Source: Bimastos eiseni (lineage: Eukaryota > Annelida > Clitellata > Crassiclitellata > Lumbricidae). From it: 64,000 nt of DNA. The notes beneath the pieces were generated by a model, which did no database searches, was not told the origin of the DNA, and saw only the letters and a program-made list of their open reading frames with translations. This document shows, in pieces, positions 29,671-40,695 of this stretch. How positions within the stretch are numbered: the stretch's first letter is position 1; each line of letters opens with the position of its first letter. Both the position numbers and the translations under genes were made by a program. The stretch covers positions 33,460,995 to 33,524,994 of the forward strand of contig OY365813.1 in the NCBI GenBank assembly GCA_959347315.1, in the 5' to 3' direction.

Positions 29671-30085
29671 CATCATCAGCTCCTGACGTCAGTCACTGGG
29701 TGGGTAAAAAAAATGACCACCAATGTCGTCGGTCATTTGGTCATTTGTTGAGTCCATTGAACAACTGAGTGTTAGTCCAATTGATGTTATGTCTTCATTA
29801 TTTTGTTGTCTATCCAGAGTATATAGTCTTCATCTGCTTTTGTTTCTCTTTCATTCCAGTCTTGCATTTAGTGGTGCATTGAGTGGGATTCGATCAACTG
29901 GCATTCTCTCCCTCTGTCTCTCCCTCTGTTTCTGTCTCTGTTTGTCTCTGTCTCTGTTTCTGTCTTTGTTTGTCTCTGTCTCTGTTTGTCTCTGTCTCTG
30001 TCACTTTTTGTCTCTGTTTCTGTCTGTCTGTCTCTCTCTTTCTATCTCTGTCTCTATCTATCTCTCGTTGTCTCTCCAGTCTCTA
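29671..30085 (-). mobile_element. LINE tail fragment followed by (CTCTGT)n
   Basis: 29671-29912 is an antisense copy of the [12 protein letters not shown] LINE tail ('ttgatgttatgtcttcattattttgttgtctatccag'). A CTCTGTCTCTGTTT array follows at 29913-30080, the same arrangement as at 3.8-4.1 kb. Confidence 0.65.
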
Positions 30086-30288
30086 GGAACTGATGACCAC
30101 GACGATGACAATGACATTCTAAGGACTGCTCATAGTCAGGATGCAGTTGAGGCGAACTTAATATGGTTCACGACCTCCAGACGAGACTATAAATCTATTA
30201 ACCTCAAATACCATATGACAGACTTCCGACAAGACCTTCTTGATTTCAATGCCATTTTATGTAGGCCTATTAATACTCGTATGTTCAC

Positions 30289-30333
<45 letters not shown>

Positions 30334-30770
30334 GTGTATATTACAACATGTATCTATGCTGTTCATCGATTTTCTGGTATTTGTACTAATAGGTTTCTCG
30401 ACAAAGGGTTAACGGACAAAAGGTTCTCCCATTATATTCTTTTTAAATTAAGAGACCTTGTCTAATCTTGATGCATACACACACACATGAATGCATACAC
30501 TTTGATTCATTGACTATTTGATTGATTGATTTATTTATTTGATTTATTGACTGACTGACTTATTGAGTGAGTTATTGACTGAGTTATTGACTGAGTTATT
30601 GACTGAGTTATTGACTGATTAACCAACTGGTTAACCGACTGGTTAACCGACTGATTAACCGACTGATTAACCGACTGATTAACCGACTGATTAACCGACT
30701 GATTAACCGACTGGTTAACCGACTGATTAACTGACTGATTGATTGATTAATCATTTGATTGGTATTGTAG
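30086..30770. repeat. (AT)n and 12-bp CCGACTGATTAA minisatellite
   Basis: (AT)n lies at 30292-30330. From 30527 to 30750 TTGACTGA units pass into a clean 12-bp CCGACTGATTAA/CCGACTGGTTAA tandem array of about nine units (30633-30735). The array ends about 35 bp before the splice acceptor of the first ITPK catalytic exon. Confidence 0.85.
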
Positions 30771-30855
30771 AATGCCTTAGATCTGTCTGCTCCAGCCAGT
30801 GATGCACTTGTCAAGAACAGGAAGAATGCCTGGATTCAACTGGCAGGACACCCTG
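30771..30855 (+). CDS. ITPK: ITPK exon: kinase core start (WIQLAGHPG)
   Basis: Acceptor 'tattgtag', donor 'gtaagt', exit phase 1. Encodes [20 protein letters not shown], then WIQLAGHP. No in-frame ATG precedes the kinase motif, so at least one upstream coding exon exists. Confidence 0.9.
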
Positions 30856-33800
30856 GTAAGTTGCCTCCTATTATGTTGGTGATCAATGTTTCCTTTAATC
30901 TGCTGTTGTGCTTACTCAGTCCTCCATTAGTTGTATTACTTTCACTTTAATGACACTGTGATAATATAGATAAATAGCATTGCCCTTCTCATTTATCCAG
31001 GCTTGGGACTGGCACTGCCAGAGTGCAAGCAGTGGCGGAGTTACATGCAGTAATTTCAGTTGAAAACGACGCTGTGTGATAACTAAGATCAATTGACGTC
31101 GCCCTCCTCTTTCATCCAGGCTTGGAACTGGCACTGTCAGAGTACTAGATCTAATAGTAGTAGTTTCGGTTTAACGACATTGTTTGATAACTAAGATGAT
31201 TAGCGTCGCGCTCCTACTTTATCCAGTCTTGGGACTGACACTACCTGAGTGCAAGCAGTGGAGGAGTTATATGCAGTAGTTTCAGCTTAGCGAAAAAGGA
31301 AAAAGGAGGACGACGACGCTAATGATCTTTTTATCACAGTGTCCTTCAACTGTAGATAGATGAGATGGATTTGAGGTTAGGAGGCCATTGAGACGAGAGC
31401 ATGTGGGAAATTTAGATGTGTCAGTCAAATATAATGATGATGGTTCAAGGTTTTTACGTGTGTGCAATAATAGAGTAATTTTGGTAAGATGGCATTTTAA
31501 AATGCTGTTATTATTACATGGTGAAAATTAAATAATTTTGTCCACAACCCATTTATTTTCAACATCGTTTTAATTCTTACCCATCCTATCTGCAAATTTA
31601 GACGTCAAGTACTCAATTAATTGAGCAGTTTTTTGAGATGACGGCTCAAAATGCTATCGTTACATCTGGGAATAATATAGAAGGGGGTATGAAGCCGCAA
31701 CGTGTCAGCCAATCAGTGATCGTCTTTTCTGATACATTGTGGGCCATGTTTGTGATCGGCTATGTAATGAAGAAAGTGCAGGGCAATTTTGAATGTATAA
31801 TTGCCGAAAATTTCATCTAAACTTGTGTGAACCAAGCAAAAAATCTTCCTTTGAAGACATTTTTTTTATTTTGTAAGTTCTATTATATTAAGTTGTTTCA
31901 TTCCTTTGACGGCCGATGTATCCTGCAAAAGTCCCGGATGTAGTTACACACAAATCTATGTGAATGACCCAGTTTTCATTGGCTTCATATCCCTTACATA
32001 TTAGTCCCAGGTTACATGGTGGAAATTAATGAAATTATGTCAGCACACCCACAATTATTTCTCATCGTTTTATTAGCTTATAAGTGGGTGGGAAAGAAAA
32101 CTGTCCGCCCACATTGGTGCTTAAGTCGCCCACGATGCACTGCCTGTAATTAGCTGACCGAATACAATGGCAAGTTTCGTCACGCCCATGAGCCATTAAA
32201 ACAATGGGCTTTACGCCTTATGAATATTTATACCAGGTGGAGACGTCAAATCTATGGTAACGCATTATGAATATTCATTAGTGGTGAACCATAGTAAATC
32301 CATAGTGACGCATTGTAAAGATTCATTATGGATGAAAACGTTAAATCCTTAGCAATACATTATGAATATTCATTATGGATGAAGACATTAAAATCCATAA
32401 CAATGCATTATGAATATTCATTTTGGATGAAGACATTAAATTCATAACAATGCATTATGAATATTCATTATGGATGAAAACGTTAAATCTAAAGCTATGC
32501 ATTAAGAATTTGCATTACGGATAAAGACGTTTAATCTGTGGTAATGCATTGTAAATATTCATTTCGGATGAAGACGTTAAATCCATAGTATGGTTGTTTT
32601 GTTATAACGCTTTATCGTATCTTATGGATTTATATAGCGCCACTCTCAGAAGGACTACCTGTATGCAGAGGCTCTCTCAGCACGGAAACCCCAGAGAAAA
32701 AGAAACGCCTTTATAGAATGTTTAACAAAGACATAATAATAATGATAATAATCGTACTACTAATTACACTACTGCTACTTCTAGTATTGCTAATAATAAT
32801 AATTATCATCATCTGCTAGGACTAGCCATCCCAGAACAACGCCTCCTAATTTTTTTAAACCCGAGGGATCATATGTACCTCAGGAGAAAATAATATTAAT
32901 GATGGGATAAAGTTACAATGACTACAATATTAATAAACATAGTATTAATGGCAATGATGATGTTAATATTAATGATAGTGATATAATGATAAATAACAGT
33001 TTGATATATCCCAGCATAATTTTTTTCTGATGGGTTAACCTTAACCTCATGTTAAAAAATTACTGACAATTTTTAATTATAATAATTTTGGTAATAATTA
33101 TCTGTTGTCTCATAGAGCCTGATGGATCTTTTTTGCTTCGGTTTAACCAAGAAATTAGTATTAATGTGATATGATATGAAAACTTGATATAGCGCCTCTT
33201 CAAGAAATCTACTGTGCTAGTTAATTGTAATTTTGACAACTGTTAGATTAGTTAGCAAAACTCTGCTCGGTAAGCTAAAAGGCTCAAGCGCGGACGGAAT
33301 CAACCAACGGATTCCCATTGAAAAAATAATAATAATGATATTGATAATAATCCTAATAATATTAACAATTCATGATGTTATCTAGTATAAAAAAGCTAAT
33401 GATGACAATTAACTGACTGACCCTGTGGGGGTGATGGATCATCACCTCTGACCTGCGTTTGCTGTTGATGTTCGCAGGGTTTTTCGCTCCAGCCGGTCTG
33501 ACGACGATCTGGAAGAGGCAACCGGACAACGACAACTGCGAAACGAAGTCCTACAGGCAACTCATGTCCGACTCTGTACGGGACATCGTCCCACGGTTCT
33601 ACCGAGAAGTACGCTACAACGATGATAGTATCCTTTGCAGTATTTGATTGATCGTTATCGATCTTAAATCTGGAGCTGTTGATCTTCGATCTGCATCTGT
33701 TGATCTTTTGCTTAGATCTCTTGATCTTCACTCTAGATCTGTTGATCTTCAAATTACATCTGTTAATTTTCGATCTACATCTGTTGATCTGCTATATAGA

Positions 33801-36800
33801 TATCTCAATATTTTATATAGATCTTTGATCTTAGTTATGTTGATTTTGATCATTTTGATCTTATATCTGTCTGTGTTTGATCTACATCCGTCTATCTAAG
33901 ATCGGTGTTTATCAATGTTTTGATCTTCAATGTAGATCAGTTGCTCTTCATTCTCTTTCTGTCGATCTTAGAGCTAAATCTGTCGATCTTTGATCTAGAT
34001 CTGTGTCATTGTTACTTTATAGTGGCGCTTAATTAGTGTGTTATTGTAATAATGACCTTGAAGGTTGTTGAGGTTGTGTCCTTGTAAAGTTCAAGGTTGA
34101 AGGGTTATGGCTTTGACCTCTGACCAGTTTTCATTGAGCTGGAGGATTTGCTTCAACACTTCACAGATCCAAACATCATGGATATAAAAATGGGAATACG
34201 GTAAGTACGCTGGTGATATGATGGTGTGATGGTGCTGGTGCTATAATGAGGTTATAATAGGTGGCTGGTGATATGATGGTGTGGTAATATATGGTGTGAT
34301 GCTGTGAGGGTATGTAATGCAGTGTATTAAAGCATTTATATAGCGCCCCTTCAAGATATATTCTCAGAGGCACACTCTGTGCTAGCCTAAGTGATGTTAA
34401 ATGTTATTACTAACGAATATGTTACAACATTTTGCAAAACTATGCACAGTCAGTTGAAAGAGTCGCCAGTGGTGGGCACACACACAAGCGTGGAACCAAC
34501 CAACGAATTCCCGTCGACAGCTGACATAATTCATGGTTTGTTTGTTCAGAGTATTTGGGACAAGAATGCATCTTGGTATGTACATTTGTTTGTTTGTATT
34601 CAATGTTTGATGGAATGAATGTTCAGAGTCTATTGGATGGTGGTAGCAATGGGTGTGGTGCTATGATGGTGTTCTGTTGTTCTCCTTTAGAACATTCTTG
34701 GAGGTTGAGGTGAAGAACCCGATGAAACGCAACGACCTCTATCAGAAGATGATCAAGATCGATCCGTCCGAACCAACGGAAGAAGAGAACAGGGAAAAGG
34801 CCGTCACCAAACTCCGCTACATGCAGGTCGGTCTGTTGGACGGGAAACAGGGTAGTCAATGTAGGGTAAAGGAAGCTGGGTGAGCAGGTACCTTAAAAGA
34901 CTGGGGACAGAACTTGAGACAAGGAAACTTGAAAATTTTAAGTATATATTAGACAGTGGAACTTGAGACAGGGAACTTTCGACAAAATTCTTAAAGATGG
35001 GGTTCCTTGAGCCAATGGAACTTGAGACACACTTGCACAGATAGTGCTGATGGAGTTATATTTCAGAGCAATTGCTGTGACCAAAGGACTTGCTCAAGGT
35101 CCCTACACAGTAGCTTCTCAGACGAGGATCTAATCCGTACTCTCTGCGTTACAGGTCAACCGCTCTAACCTATCAGCCACCGATTATTGTTGTCCCATCA
35201 GTAAAACCTAAAGGCCCAATATTTGTGAGTCTCTTCCTTTCCTTTATTTGATAAGTTGCTCTCTGCCAACTAACTTTGTTTCAATAAACGAAATAACTGT
35301 CGTTTTTAGTTTCGTGAAAAAGGCAGCTCAACTACAAGTCTTGGTTTCAGGATTGAAGCTATCAGGGTTCGTGCCTTAGTCAAGTCAGATAGGTTTTATG
35401 TTGAGTTCTGTTGAAGCATTCAGCTAGCTCACAATGTACAGACTATTTAGATGTGTGCAGTTATGTGTAGGTCAGTACAGTTGTAGATCGTATCATTTAT
35501 GTAGATTTATATAGCGCCTCTAGCAGAATGACGATCCGGAGGCGCTCTCAATGCGGAAACCCCCCAAGGAAAGAAATGCCTTTGAAGAGTGAGAATTTGA
35601 TGGAGAGAAGACAGTCATTAGTTTGATACCTAGAGATGGAGGAAGGTCATTCTAGGTAGATGGACCGCCCAGCAAACGCCCGGTGTTGGGCCAAGAGACA
35701 TAGATACAAGACGTAGATGTATCCCTGAAGAATAAAAACGATGACTAAAAACAAATATTGTTTATTACCAACAAAGACTCCCGATGATTTGGACATGTAG
35801 AGAGAGATTAAAAGGAAACAAAGGCAGACGAAGACTATGCTGGATAGACAACACAAATGAAGACTTAACATCACTTCGACTAACACTAAGGGAAGCAATG
35901 GACTCAATAAATGACCGAGCACAATGGAGGTCATTTATTCGTACCCATCGCCGGCAAATGGATCTGATGATGAATATATTCTGAGAGCATAGAAACTAGC
36001 TGCTTCTATTCTATAACGTAATAAAATACTATAATGGTGATGTCAATTATGGACATCTCCATTTTTAAAGGTTTATCAACTGCAGTTACCTAGTTCTTTT
36101 TATTCTGTGCTGTTTTGACCTAGTCATTGGGATCAGCTCATAGAATATAAGTCATGGCTCATTTTTATTTTGGAAATTGAAATTCTTGAAATTAGATGTC
36201 GCCCTTCTTCCAACATCTTTAGGTCATAAGTGCACATGCCTCGACGGCGCAATTGCAGTTGTACTGCAGAACAATTGTGTGTGAAGGACTTGCTCAACGT
36301 CCCTACATCGTGACTGACGCCTCGGACGAGGGTCGACTCACTCAGCGCACACTGAGTGCTACAGACTGACCACTCTAACCGATCGGCCACCCTGCCACAC
36401 AATTTTTTTGCTTTATGGTTCCAATGTAAACAGATCTACTCTGTCTGGATGTCTGGATCAATATATCTTTCAAAGCCTTTACTAAACTTATTGTTTACAC
36501 TTTTTCAGATGTCGGGTGAAACTCCTAACGCAGATCTGAAGCAGGTTCATAGTCGTGAAGAGGTTGGTTGCTCAGCCATTAAAACAGGCTCTGTATCACT
36601 GGTTCCCAATCTTTTTCGACTTGTGGCTACTTTTATTTAGTTTAGGACATGATGGGCCACAAGGTCAAAAATAATTATTTTTAATTTTAACAGATTTTTA
36701 TTTTAGAATCAAATCAAATTACACATGGACAAATACATTTGATGTTACTTAAAAACATCAAGAAACATAATAATTTATAATAGAAAATATTCGTTTTTTG

Positions 36801-38448
36801 CAACATGTATTTTTTTACATTTATGCTATACCAAGTTTATTTATTTTTTGCATTTCATGAGTTTTGTTTATTCCTTTTAAGACTCAGTTGAATTTAGAAA
36901 GTGCCGCATTACTTCTTGTAGGTCATGAATACAATCGTCCGATTCACTGGTCACGACTTGGTCATATGTCGACGCCTGCTCGCTCGTCTCGAAGATATTC
37001 GCTTTAGATTCGAATCCTCAAAGTTCTTTCGAAATCACGAGGTCAGTTTTCCAGAAATTTCTGTGAAGTGTGTTTTCTGGTATCTTGTGTTTGCTGAGGA
37101 GTATCTGGGGAGTTGGTGGGATTTGGTAGACCTTTGATTGAGTGAATTATCAATGATTGAGTGATTGATTGAGGGATCAGATGAATAATCGACAAGGGGA
37201 TGATCAATGATTGGGAAATTGATCGAATGGATGGGATAATTGATCGAGCAGATGATCGATAATCATCAGTGATTCAATTTATCATTGATGCTTTTCTCAG
37301 TCGTCGATCATCCACTCGATTATAGATCATTTGCTCAATCATTGATCATTCACTTTTCTTGTGTGTCCTTGTAGATTATTGGCAGTTCACTGCTCGTCCT
37401 CTTCGATCGCGATCAGCAGGCCAACATATGGATGATCGACTTTGCGAAGACGATAAAAGTTTCCGACACACTTTCGCACCGGGTCGCATGGAAAACAGGG
37501 AACCACGAGGATGGCTATCTGACTGGACTTGATAACCTCGTACAGGTGTGTATCACGTGATCACAATGTACTGACCATTTTGCTGCAAAGGGTACGAATA
37601 AATGACCTCTATTGTGCTTGGTCATTTGTTGAGTCCATTGCTCCTTTTAGTGTTAGTTAAAGTTATAATAATGTCTTCATTTGTGTTGTGTATCCAGCGT
37701 AGTCTTAGTCTGCCTTTCTTTCCTTTTCCTACTAATCTTGCATTTAGTGCATTGTGTAGGATTCGGTCAATTGCATGGAATTTCTCTCTTTTAATGTCCA
37801 AACCATCCGAGTCTTAATTAATGGTTATAATGGCCAATTATGACACTTGAGTAGGTCCTTATTGGCCACACTTTTAATTATTCATTTAGGTCGTCGAGTT
37901 ATTAACCGAAGGTCATCTAATTATTCATTGAGGTCATCTAATTATTCAATGAGGGCATCTAATTACCATTCTATAGTCTCACCCAAAACAAGGAACCAGC
38001 TTTAGTCGCTGAACCTCAATTTTAGAAACTCTTGCTCCCTCACTTTTTCATAATTTCTTATTTCCTGCAGTCTTAAAACCCGCGCTCTCTCTCCATCCCT
38101 CTTGCTCTGTTTCCCACACTCATCGTTTCTTACTTAGTGGAGACTTGAAATCCTCGCCATCTTCCGCAGCCGACTCATTTCTGCTCGCAGTCAGTTCATT
38201 TCTGCTCACAGTCTGCTCATTCTTTCTCATTTTTTCTGACAATAGGCTCATATCTGTTCGCAGTAAGCTATTTTCTGCTCAGTCAGCTCATTTCTGCTCG
38301 TAAGAATTCCTCTCTTATCTCACTTTCGTTACAGATATTCACCGAACTGACTGACTACACGCGGAGGAGGGAATCCGATGGGTCAGTCCTCATCGGCCAG
38401 AAGAGAAGCACGTCCAGCCAGGAGCGCCATCGTACGACACCCGACTGA
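30771..38448 (+). CDS. ITPK: Inositol-1,4,5-trisphosphate 3-kinase (nine exons)
   Basis: Exons: 30771-30855, 33478-33627, 34128-34200, 34691-34826, 35310-35366, 36509-36562, 36922-37041, 37375-37545 and 38335-38448. All are AG/GT bounded with consistent phases, giving 319 aa plus an unseen or candidate N-terminus. The enzyme transfers phosphate from ATP to the 3-position of Ins(1,4,5)P3, making InsP4 and shaping calcium signals. Visible motifs are the WIQLAGHPG start of the kinase core, the inositol polyphosphate kinase signature P-x3-D-x-K-x-G (PNIMDIKMG), [20 protein letters not shown] with [28 protein letters not shown], the metal-binding IDFAKT (Gly of vertebrate IDFGKT is Ala), and [13 protein letters not shown] near the end. 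The C-terminus runs about 25 residues beyond short vertebrate ends and is basic/Ser-rich. The calmodulin/actin-binding N-terminus of vertebrate paralogues is not seen. Confidence 0.95.
30945..31290 (+). repeat. Family D tandem trimer
   Basis: Three head-to-tail units have GGCTTGGGACTGGCACTGCC-like cores at about 31000, 31120 and 31226, so the spacing is about 120 then 107 bp. Each has the CGCCCTCCT lead and a TTTAA-GACACTGTGTGATAAC spacer. A short antisense piece follows (31305-31345). The array lies in the first visible ITPK intron. Confidence 0.85.
31346..32217. other. ITPK intron, no recognised feature
   Basis: No repeat or exon recognised; the 60-residue frame at 31638-31820 has no domain. 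Confidence 0.4.
32218..32592. repeat. ~59-bp minisatellite (about seven units)
   Basis: The unit reads about ATGCATTATGAATATTCATT followed by ATGGATGAAGACGTTAAATCCATAGTA. Each unit holds the inverted GAATATTC palindrome. Units are 85-95 percent alike by eye. Confidence 0.88.
32600..33477. repeat. ITPK intron: antisense LINE/SINE tails and ATA-rich DNA
   Basis: An antisense CR1-type tail lies at 32618-32715 (GGATTTATATAGCGCCAC...GGAAACCCCAGAGAAA). ATA/AAT tracts run 32728-33100. SINE family A is antisense at 33183-33325, ending in the complement of ACGGGAATCCGTTGGTTG (AACCAACGGATTCCC-like). Confidence 0.65.
33478..33627 (+). CDS. ITPK: ITPK exon: ATP-binding N-lobe
   Basis: Acceptor 'gttcgcag', donor 'gtatcc'. 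Encodes [14 protein letters not shown] and later [20 protein letters not shown], aligning with the SFKAAxxGxILKK ... LMxDxLRPFVPAYHG region of vertebrate enzymes. Confidence 0.9.
33645..33995. repeat. Degenerate GATCT-rich minisatellite
   Basis: GATCTGTTGATCTTCGATCT-type units of about 24 bp, with more than twenty GATC sites in 350 bp, in the intron after the N-lobe exon. Confidence 0.85.
34128..34200 (+). CDS. ITPK: ITPK exon: PxxxDxKxG signature
   Basis: Acceptor 'ctgaccag', donor 'gtaagt'. Encodes [20 protein letters not shown], then KMGIR, including the family signature. Confidence 0.92.
34201..34690. repeat. ITPK intron: GATGGTG repeats and antisense SINE family A
   Basis: GGTGATATGATGGTGTG repeats lie at 34208-34310. 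Family A, antisense, at 34331-34522 is nearly full length, from CATTTATATAGCGCC to AATTCCCGTCGACAGCTG. Confidence 0.75.
34691..34826 (+). CDS. ITPK: ITPK exon: inositol-phosphate binding segment
   Basis: Acceptor 'tcctttag', donor 'gtcggt'. Encodes [20 protein letters not shown] and [20 protein letters not shown], the best-matching stretch to vertebrate ITPKs. Confidence 0.95.
34827..35309 (-). repeat. ITPK intron with partial SINE family B
   Basis: 35055-35180 is an antisense, degenerate family B copy ('ggacttgctcaaggtccctacacagtagc' through 'accgctctaacctatcagccacc'). The rest is unassigned. Confidence 0.6.
35310..35366 (+). CDS. ITPK: ITPK exon: [10 protein letters not shown]
   Basis: A 57-bp phase-0 exon with acceptor 'gtttttag' and donor 'gttcgt'. 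Encodes [19 protein letters not shown], matching W-R-E-x-x-S-S-T-T-L-G-F-R-I-E-G-I-K of vertebrate proteins. Confidence 0.9.
35367..35769 (-). mobile_element. ITPK intron with CR1-like LINE C-terminal fragment
   Basis: On - from about 35697 to 35505 it decodes AGRSIYLE, a stop, then a [17 protein letters not shown] end and a GGCGCTATATAAATC tail. It is the same module as 5.53 kb and 47.95 kb. Confidence 0.6.
35770..35990 (+). mobile_element. LINE C-terminal tail, best copy (RRLCWIDN family)
   Basis: Reads [20 protein letters not shown], then [20 protein letters not shown] and [17 protein letters not shown] before a stop. This matches the basic tail (G-R-P-R-x-x-W-x-D-x-x-x-E-D-L ... R-x-x-W-R-x-x) common to RTE/L1-like polymerases. 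Five more copies occur in the window. Confidence 0.75.
36183..36400 (-). repeat. tRNA-derived SINE family B (copy 4)
   Basis: Antisense near full-length copy, from 'gtcgcccttcttccaacatcttt' to 'ccgatcggccaccctgccacac', within an ITPK intron. Confidence 0.85.
36509..36562 (+). CDS. ITPK: ITPK exon: connecting segment
   Basis: A 54-bp phase-0 exon after 'tttttcag' with donor 'gttggt'. Encodes [18 protein letters not shown]. The S-R-E-x motif aligns with the family. The ATG is internal. Confidence 0.85.
36922..37041 (+). CDS. ITPK: ITPK exon: C-lobe helices
   Basis: Acceptor 'ttcttgtag', donor 'gtcagt'. Encodes [20 protein letters not shown], then [20 protein letters not shown], matching the LxxIRxxLExSxFFxxHE element. 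Confidence 0.92.
37138..37345. repeat. Degenerate TGATTGA/ATCA simple sequence
   Basis: TGATTGAGTGA and ATCGATC-type units fill the intron upstream of the IIGSSLL exon. Confidence 0.75.
37375..37545 (+). CDS. ITPK: ITPK exon: IIGSSLL / IDFAKT / [11 protein letters not shown]
   Basis: Acceptor 'ccttgtag', donor 'gtgtgt', 171 bp, phase 0. Carries the metal-coordinating Asp in WMIDFAKT and the conserved [14 protein letters not shown]. Confidence 0.95.
37571..38334 (-). mobile_element. Last ITPK intron: LINE tail, 21-bp repeats, pyrimidine tract
   Basis: 37571-37818 is an antisense LINE tail of the RRLCWIDN family. 37872-37962 holds about four GGTCATCTAATTATTCATTGA units, also found at 39.4 kb. 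38160-38310 carries degenerate TCATTTCTGCTC-CAGTC repeats leading to the acceptor. Confidence 0.7.
38335..38448 (+). CDS. ITPK: ITPK terminal exon
   Basis: Acceptor 'tcgttacag'. Encodes [20 protein letters not shown], then a basic Ser-rich end, with TGA at 38446-38448. Confidence 0.88.
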   Translation: MFTELTDYTRRRESDGSVLIGQKRSTSSQERHRTTPD

Positions 38449-39425
38449 TGCACTCTGACAAATATTTGCTCAGCAGCGCTCGTCCGCCACCAAAGAAACT
38501 CATGAGTCGGCGTTTCTGTCTGTGACGAGAGCGAAAACTGACCGTTTCTGTTTTGTGTCTGTCTGGCCAGCTGGTGGCTGGGGACAGCGGCTAAGAACGG
38601 CCGGCTGTGCTCAGCTGCTGGGAGGTCAGAGGCGTTGTGTTCTTCGGATCTTGTTGACTTCGAATGGATGTCGTTCGGAGACGCAAAGGAGCTTCGCTTT
38701 GATCAGGTCGTGGGATTATCGAGTCGGAAGTTCGATGGTGATTGGATAATTGATTGATGTAGCTGATTCCTGTTTCGGTGATTGACCAGGCTTGGTTGGT
38801 TTCGATTGAATGCCTTGCCGCCTTCACGCAATAGCTGTTACGAGAGGCGGTCGACGACATTCTGCTGAGGAATGTATTCGGAATTTAAGGTCGTGAGATG
38901 CATGAGGAAACTCTGGCCGGGCTGTACAAATGCAATTTGAAATGTTTTTATTTTCTTGTTTTTTCTTTTGTAAATGAATTTCAACAGCAGGTTATTTTCA
39001 ACAAGTGTGAAGGCAGATGCGTTGGACTTTGCTGTCAGGTGATGTTATCTGAGTGGACTTGAGAGATCAGTCCGCCTTCTATTTGCTCTACAATTCTATC
39101 TGGCAGTCTCTCATCCTCTTTCGCTTTTCTCAAAAACCTGCTTCTTCTCTCGAAGCCCCTTGCGCACTGGCAGCGCTTCTGAACGGTTCACCCGACTAGA
39201 GGCGCTATACAAATGCTTAAATACAATACATTACCATTGCTCAGCGTCTATGATGTTATGTCGTACTGTAGTGTTTGCATTTCTGATCTGTTTTTAAGGA
39301 GGCAATATCAATTGCAATTGTATTTAGTATTGTACTGTTATATGTGGATTGTGTTTCACATGAACTAAGAACTGACCAACTTTACAATAATTATGTCTGT
39401 CTTTATTGGCCAGACTTGTAATTCT
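38449..39425. other. ITPK 3' flank with CR1-like fragment
   Basis: 38449-39060 has no recognised element and probably includes the ITPK 3' UTR. 39075-39235 is a CR1-like C-terminal/3' UTR fragment ('ttctatctggcagtctctcatcctctttcgc', 'aaaacctgcttcttctc', ending GAGGCGCTATACAAATGC). Confidence 0.5.
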
Positions 39426-39625
39426 TCAACTGGGTCATCCAATTATTAAACGAGGTCAACCAATCAGTCAACTAGGTCATCCAATTATTCATTGAAGTCA
39501 TCTAATTATTCAACTAGGTCATCCAATTATTCAACTAGGTCATCTAATTATTCAGCAGAGTCATATAATTATTCCACAGGGTCATCCAATTACTCAACTA
39601 GATCATCTTCTAATTATTAAATATA
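39426..39625. repeat. 21-22-bp minisatellite (AACTAGGTCATCCAATTATTC)
   Basis: About nine units; the same unit forms the smaller array at 37.9 kb within the last ITPK intron. Confidence 0.88.
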
Positions 39626-40110
39626 CCGTGCACACAGACCGCTGAGAGTCTCTAAAGACAAGTCATGCAAGTGTTCTATTCAATGGCTGAGACATTTTGG
39701 TCCTGAGTTTGGAGGTGCAGATCGGAATAAAATTTAAACTCTCAAACATGGTGGCAGCAAATAAGGATGAACAGTAGAAGACGCTTGAAATCTTTAATAT
39801 TTGTGAAATACTTCTGTAATATTTAATAAATATTTATTAAAGGTTTATTAAATATTGGTGGATATAATTGGCTCCATCCCCTCCCTCTGATAAATTGCTG
39901 GATGCCGTCCACTTCTGTTGTACCCCCTTCTCTCCCCCACCCCATAAAAAGCTCAGCCTCTGGTTCTTGTGCTTGCCATTACTGTTTGGTGAAGAGTAAT
40001 GCCGTTGAACCCACGACTTTAAGATCAGCGGCCAAGCCAGTTACCCACAGACCAAATCAATCCTCTTCTACTTTTAATGAAAACAGACTGGCAGAATAAT
40101 CCGGCAGTTC
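39626..40110 (+). repeat. Repeat family F (copy 2) and unassigned sequence
   Basis: 39701-39880 shares 'tctcaaacatggtggcagcaaataaggatgaacag' and TATTTATTAAA-rich 3' sequence with 23.7 and 40.7 kb. 39990-40060 resembles a tRNA-like SINE head on - ('ttgaacccacgactttaagatcagcggccaagcc'). Confidence 0.5.
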
Positions 40111-40421
40111 TAGGAGACGGATCGGGTATTCGATGACTTCCGAACAACATCCCAAGTAAGGCTTACGGAAGCCAGACGACGGATCAACCGAGAAGGGATC
40201 AGTTGGCATTGAGCTGTCGTCGTAAAGGTCATTGCTGCATAAGTCTCTCCTCCGTTGCTATATATTATATATATATACGTATATATAGACATATATATAT
40301 ATATTTACCTTTTTTTTGCTAAGAAAATTTATGTAAGTCAAGGTCTTGCGGTTTTGTGTTTTCGCCGGTAATCCGTTATATTGTAATCTTAGCACAAATG
40401 TTAGGGCCGTACAGTTATTTG

Positions 40422-40488
<67 letters not shown>

Positions 40489-40655
40489 ACCAACAGCTAG
40501 CTGACACATGACATGGATCTGTTTAAGGCGTCTTCTTGACGACTCACTCTTAACCCCTTGGATATAAATTATGCTATACTTTCTATGAGCGACTCCCCTG
40601 CCCCGATCTGACAGATATCGATGTTATGATTACATCTTCGTATCTCGTGTGGCCT

Positions 40656-40695
<40 letters not shown>

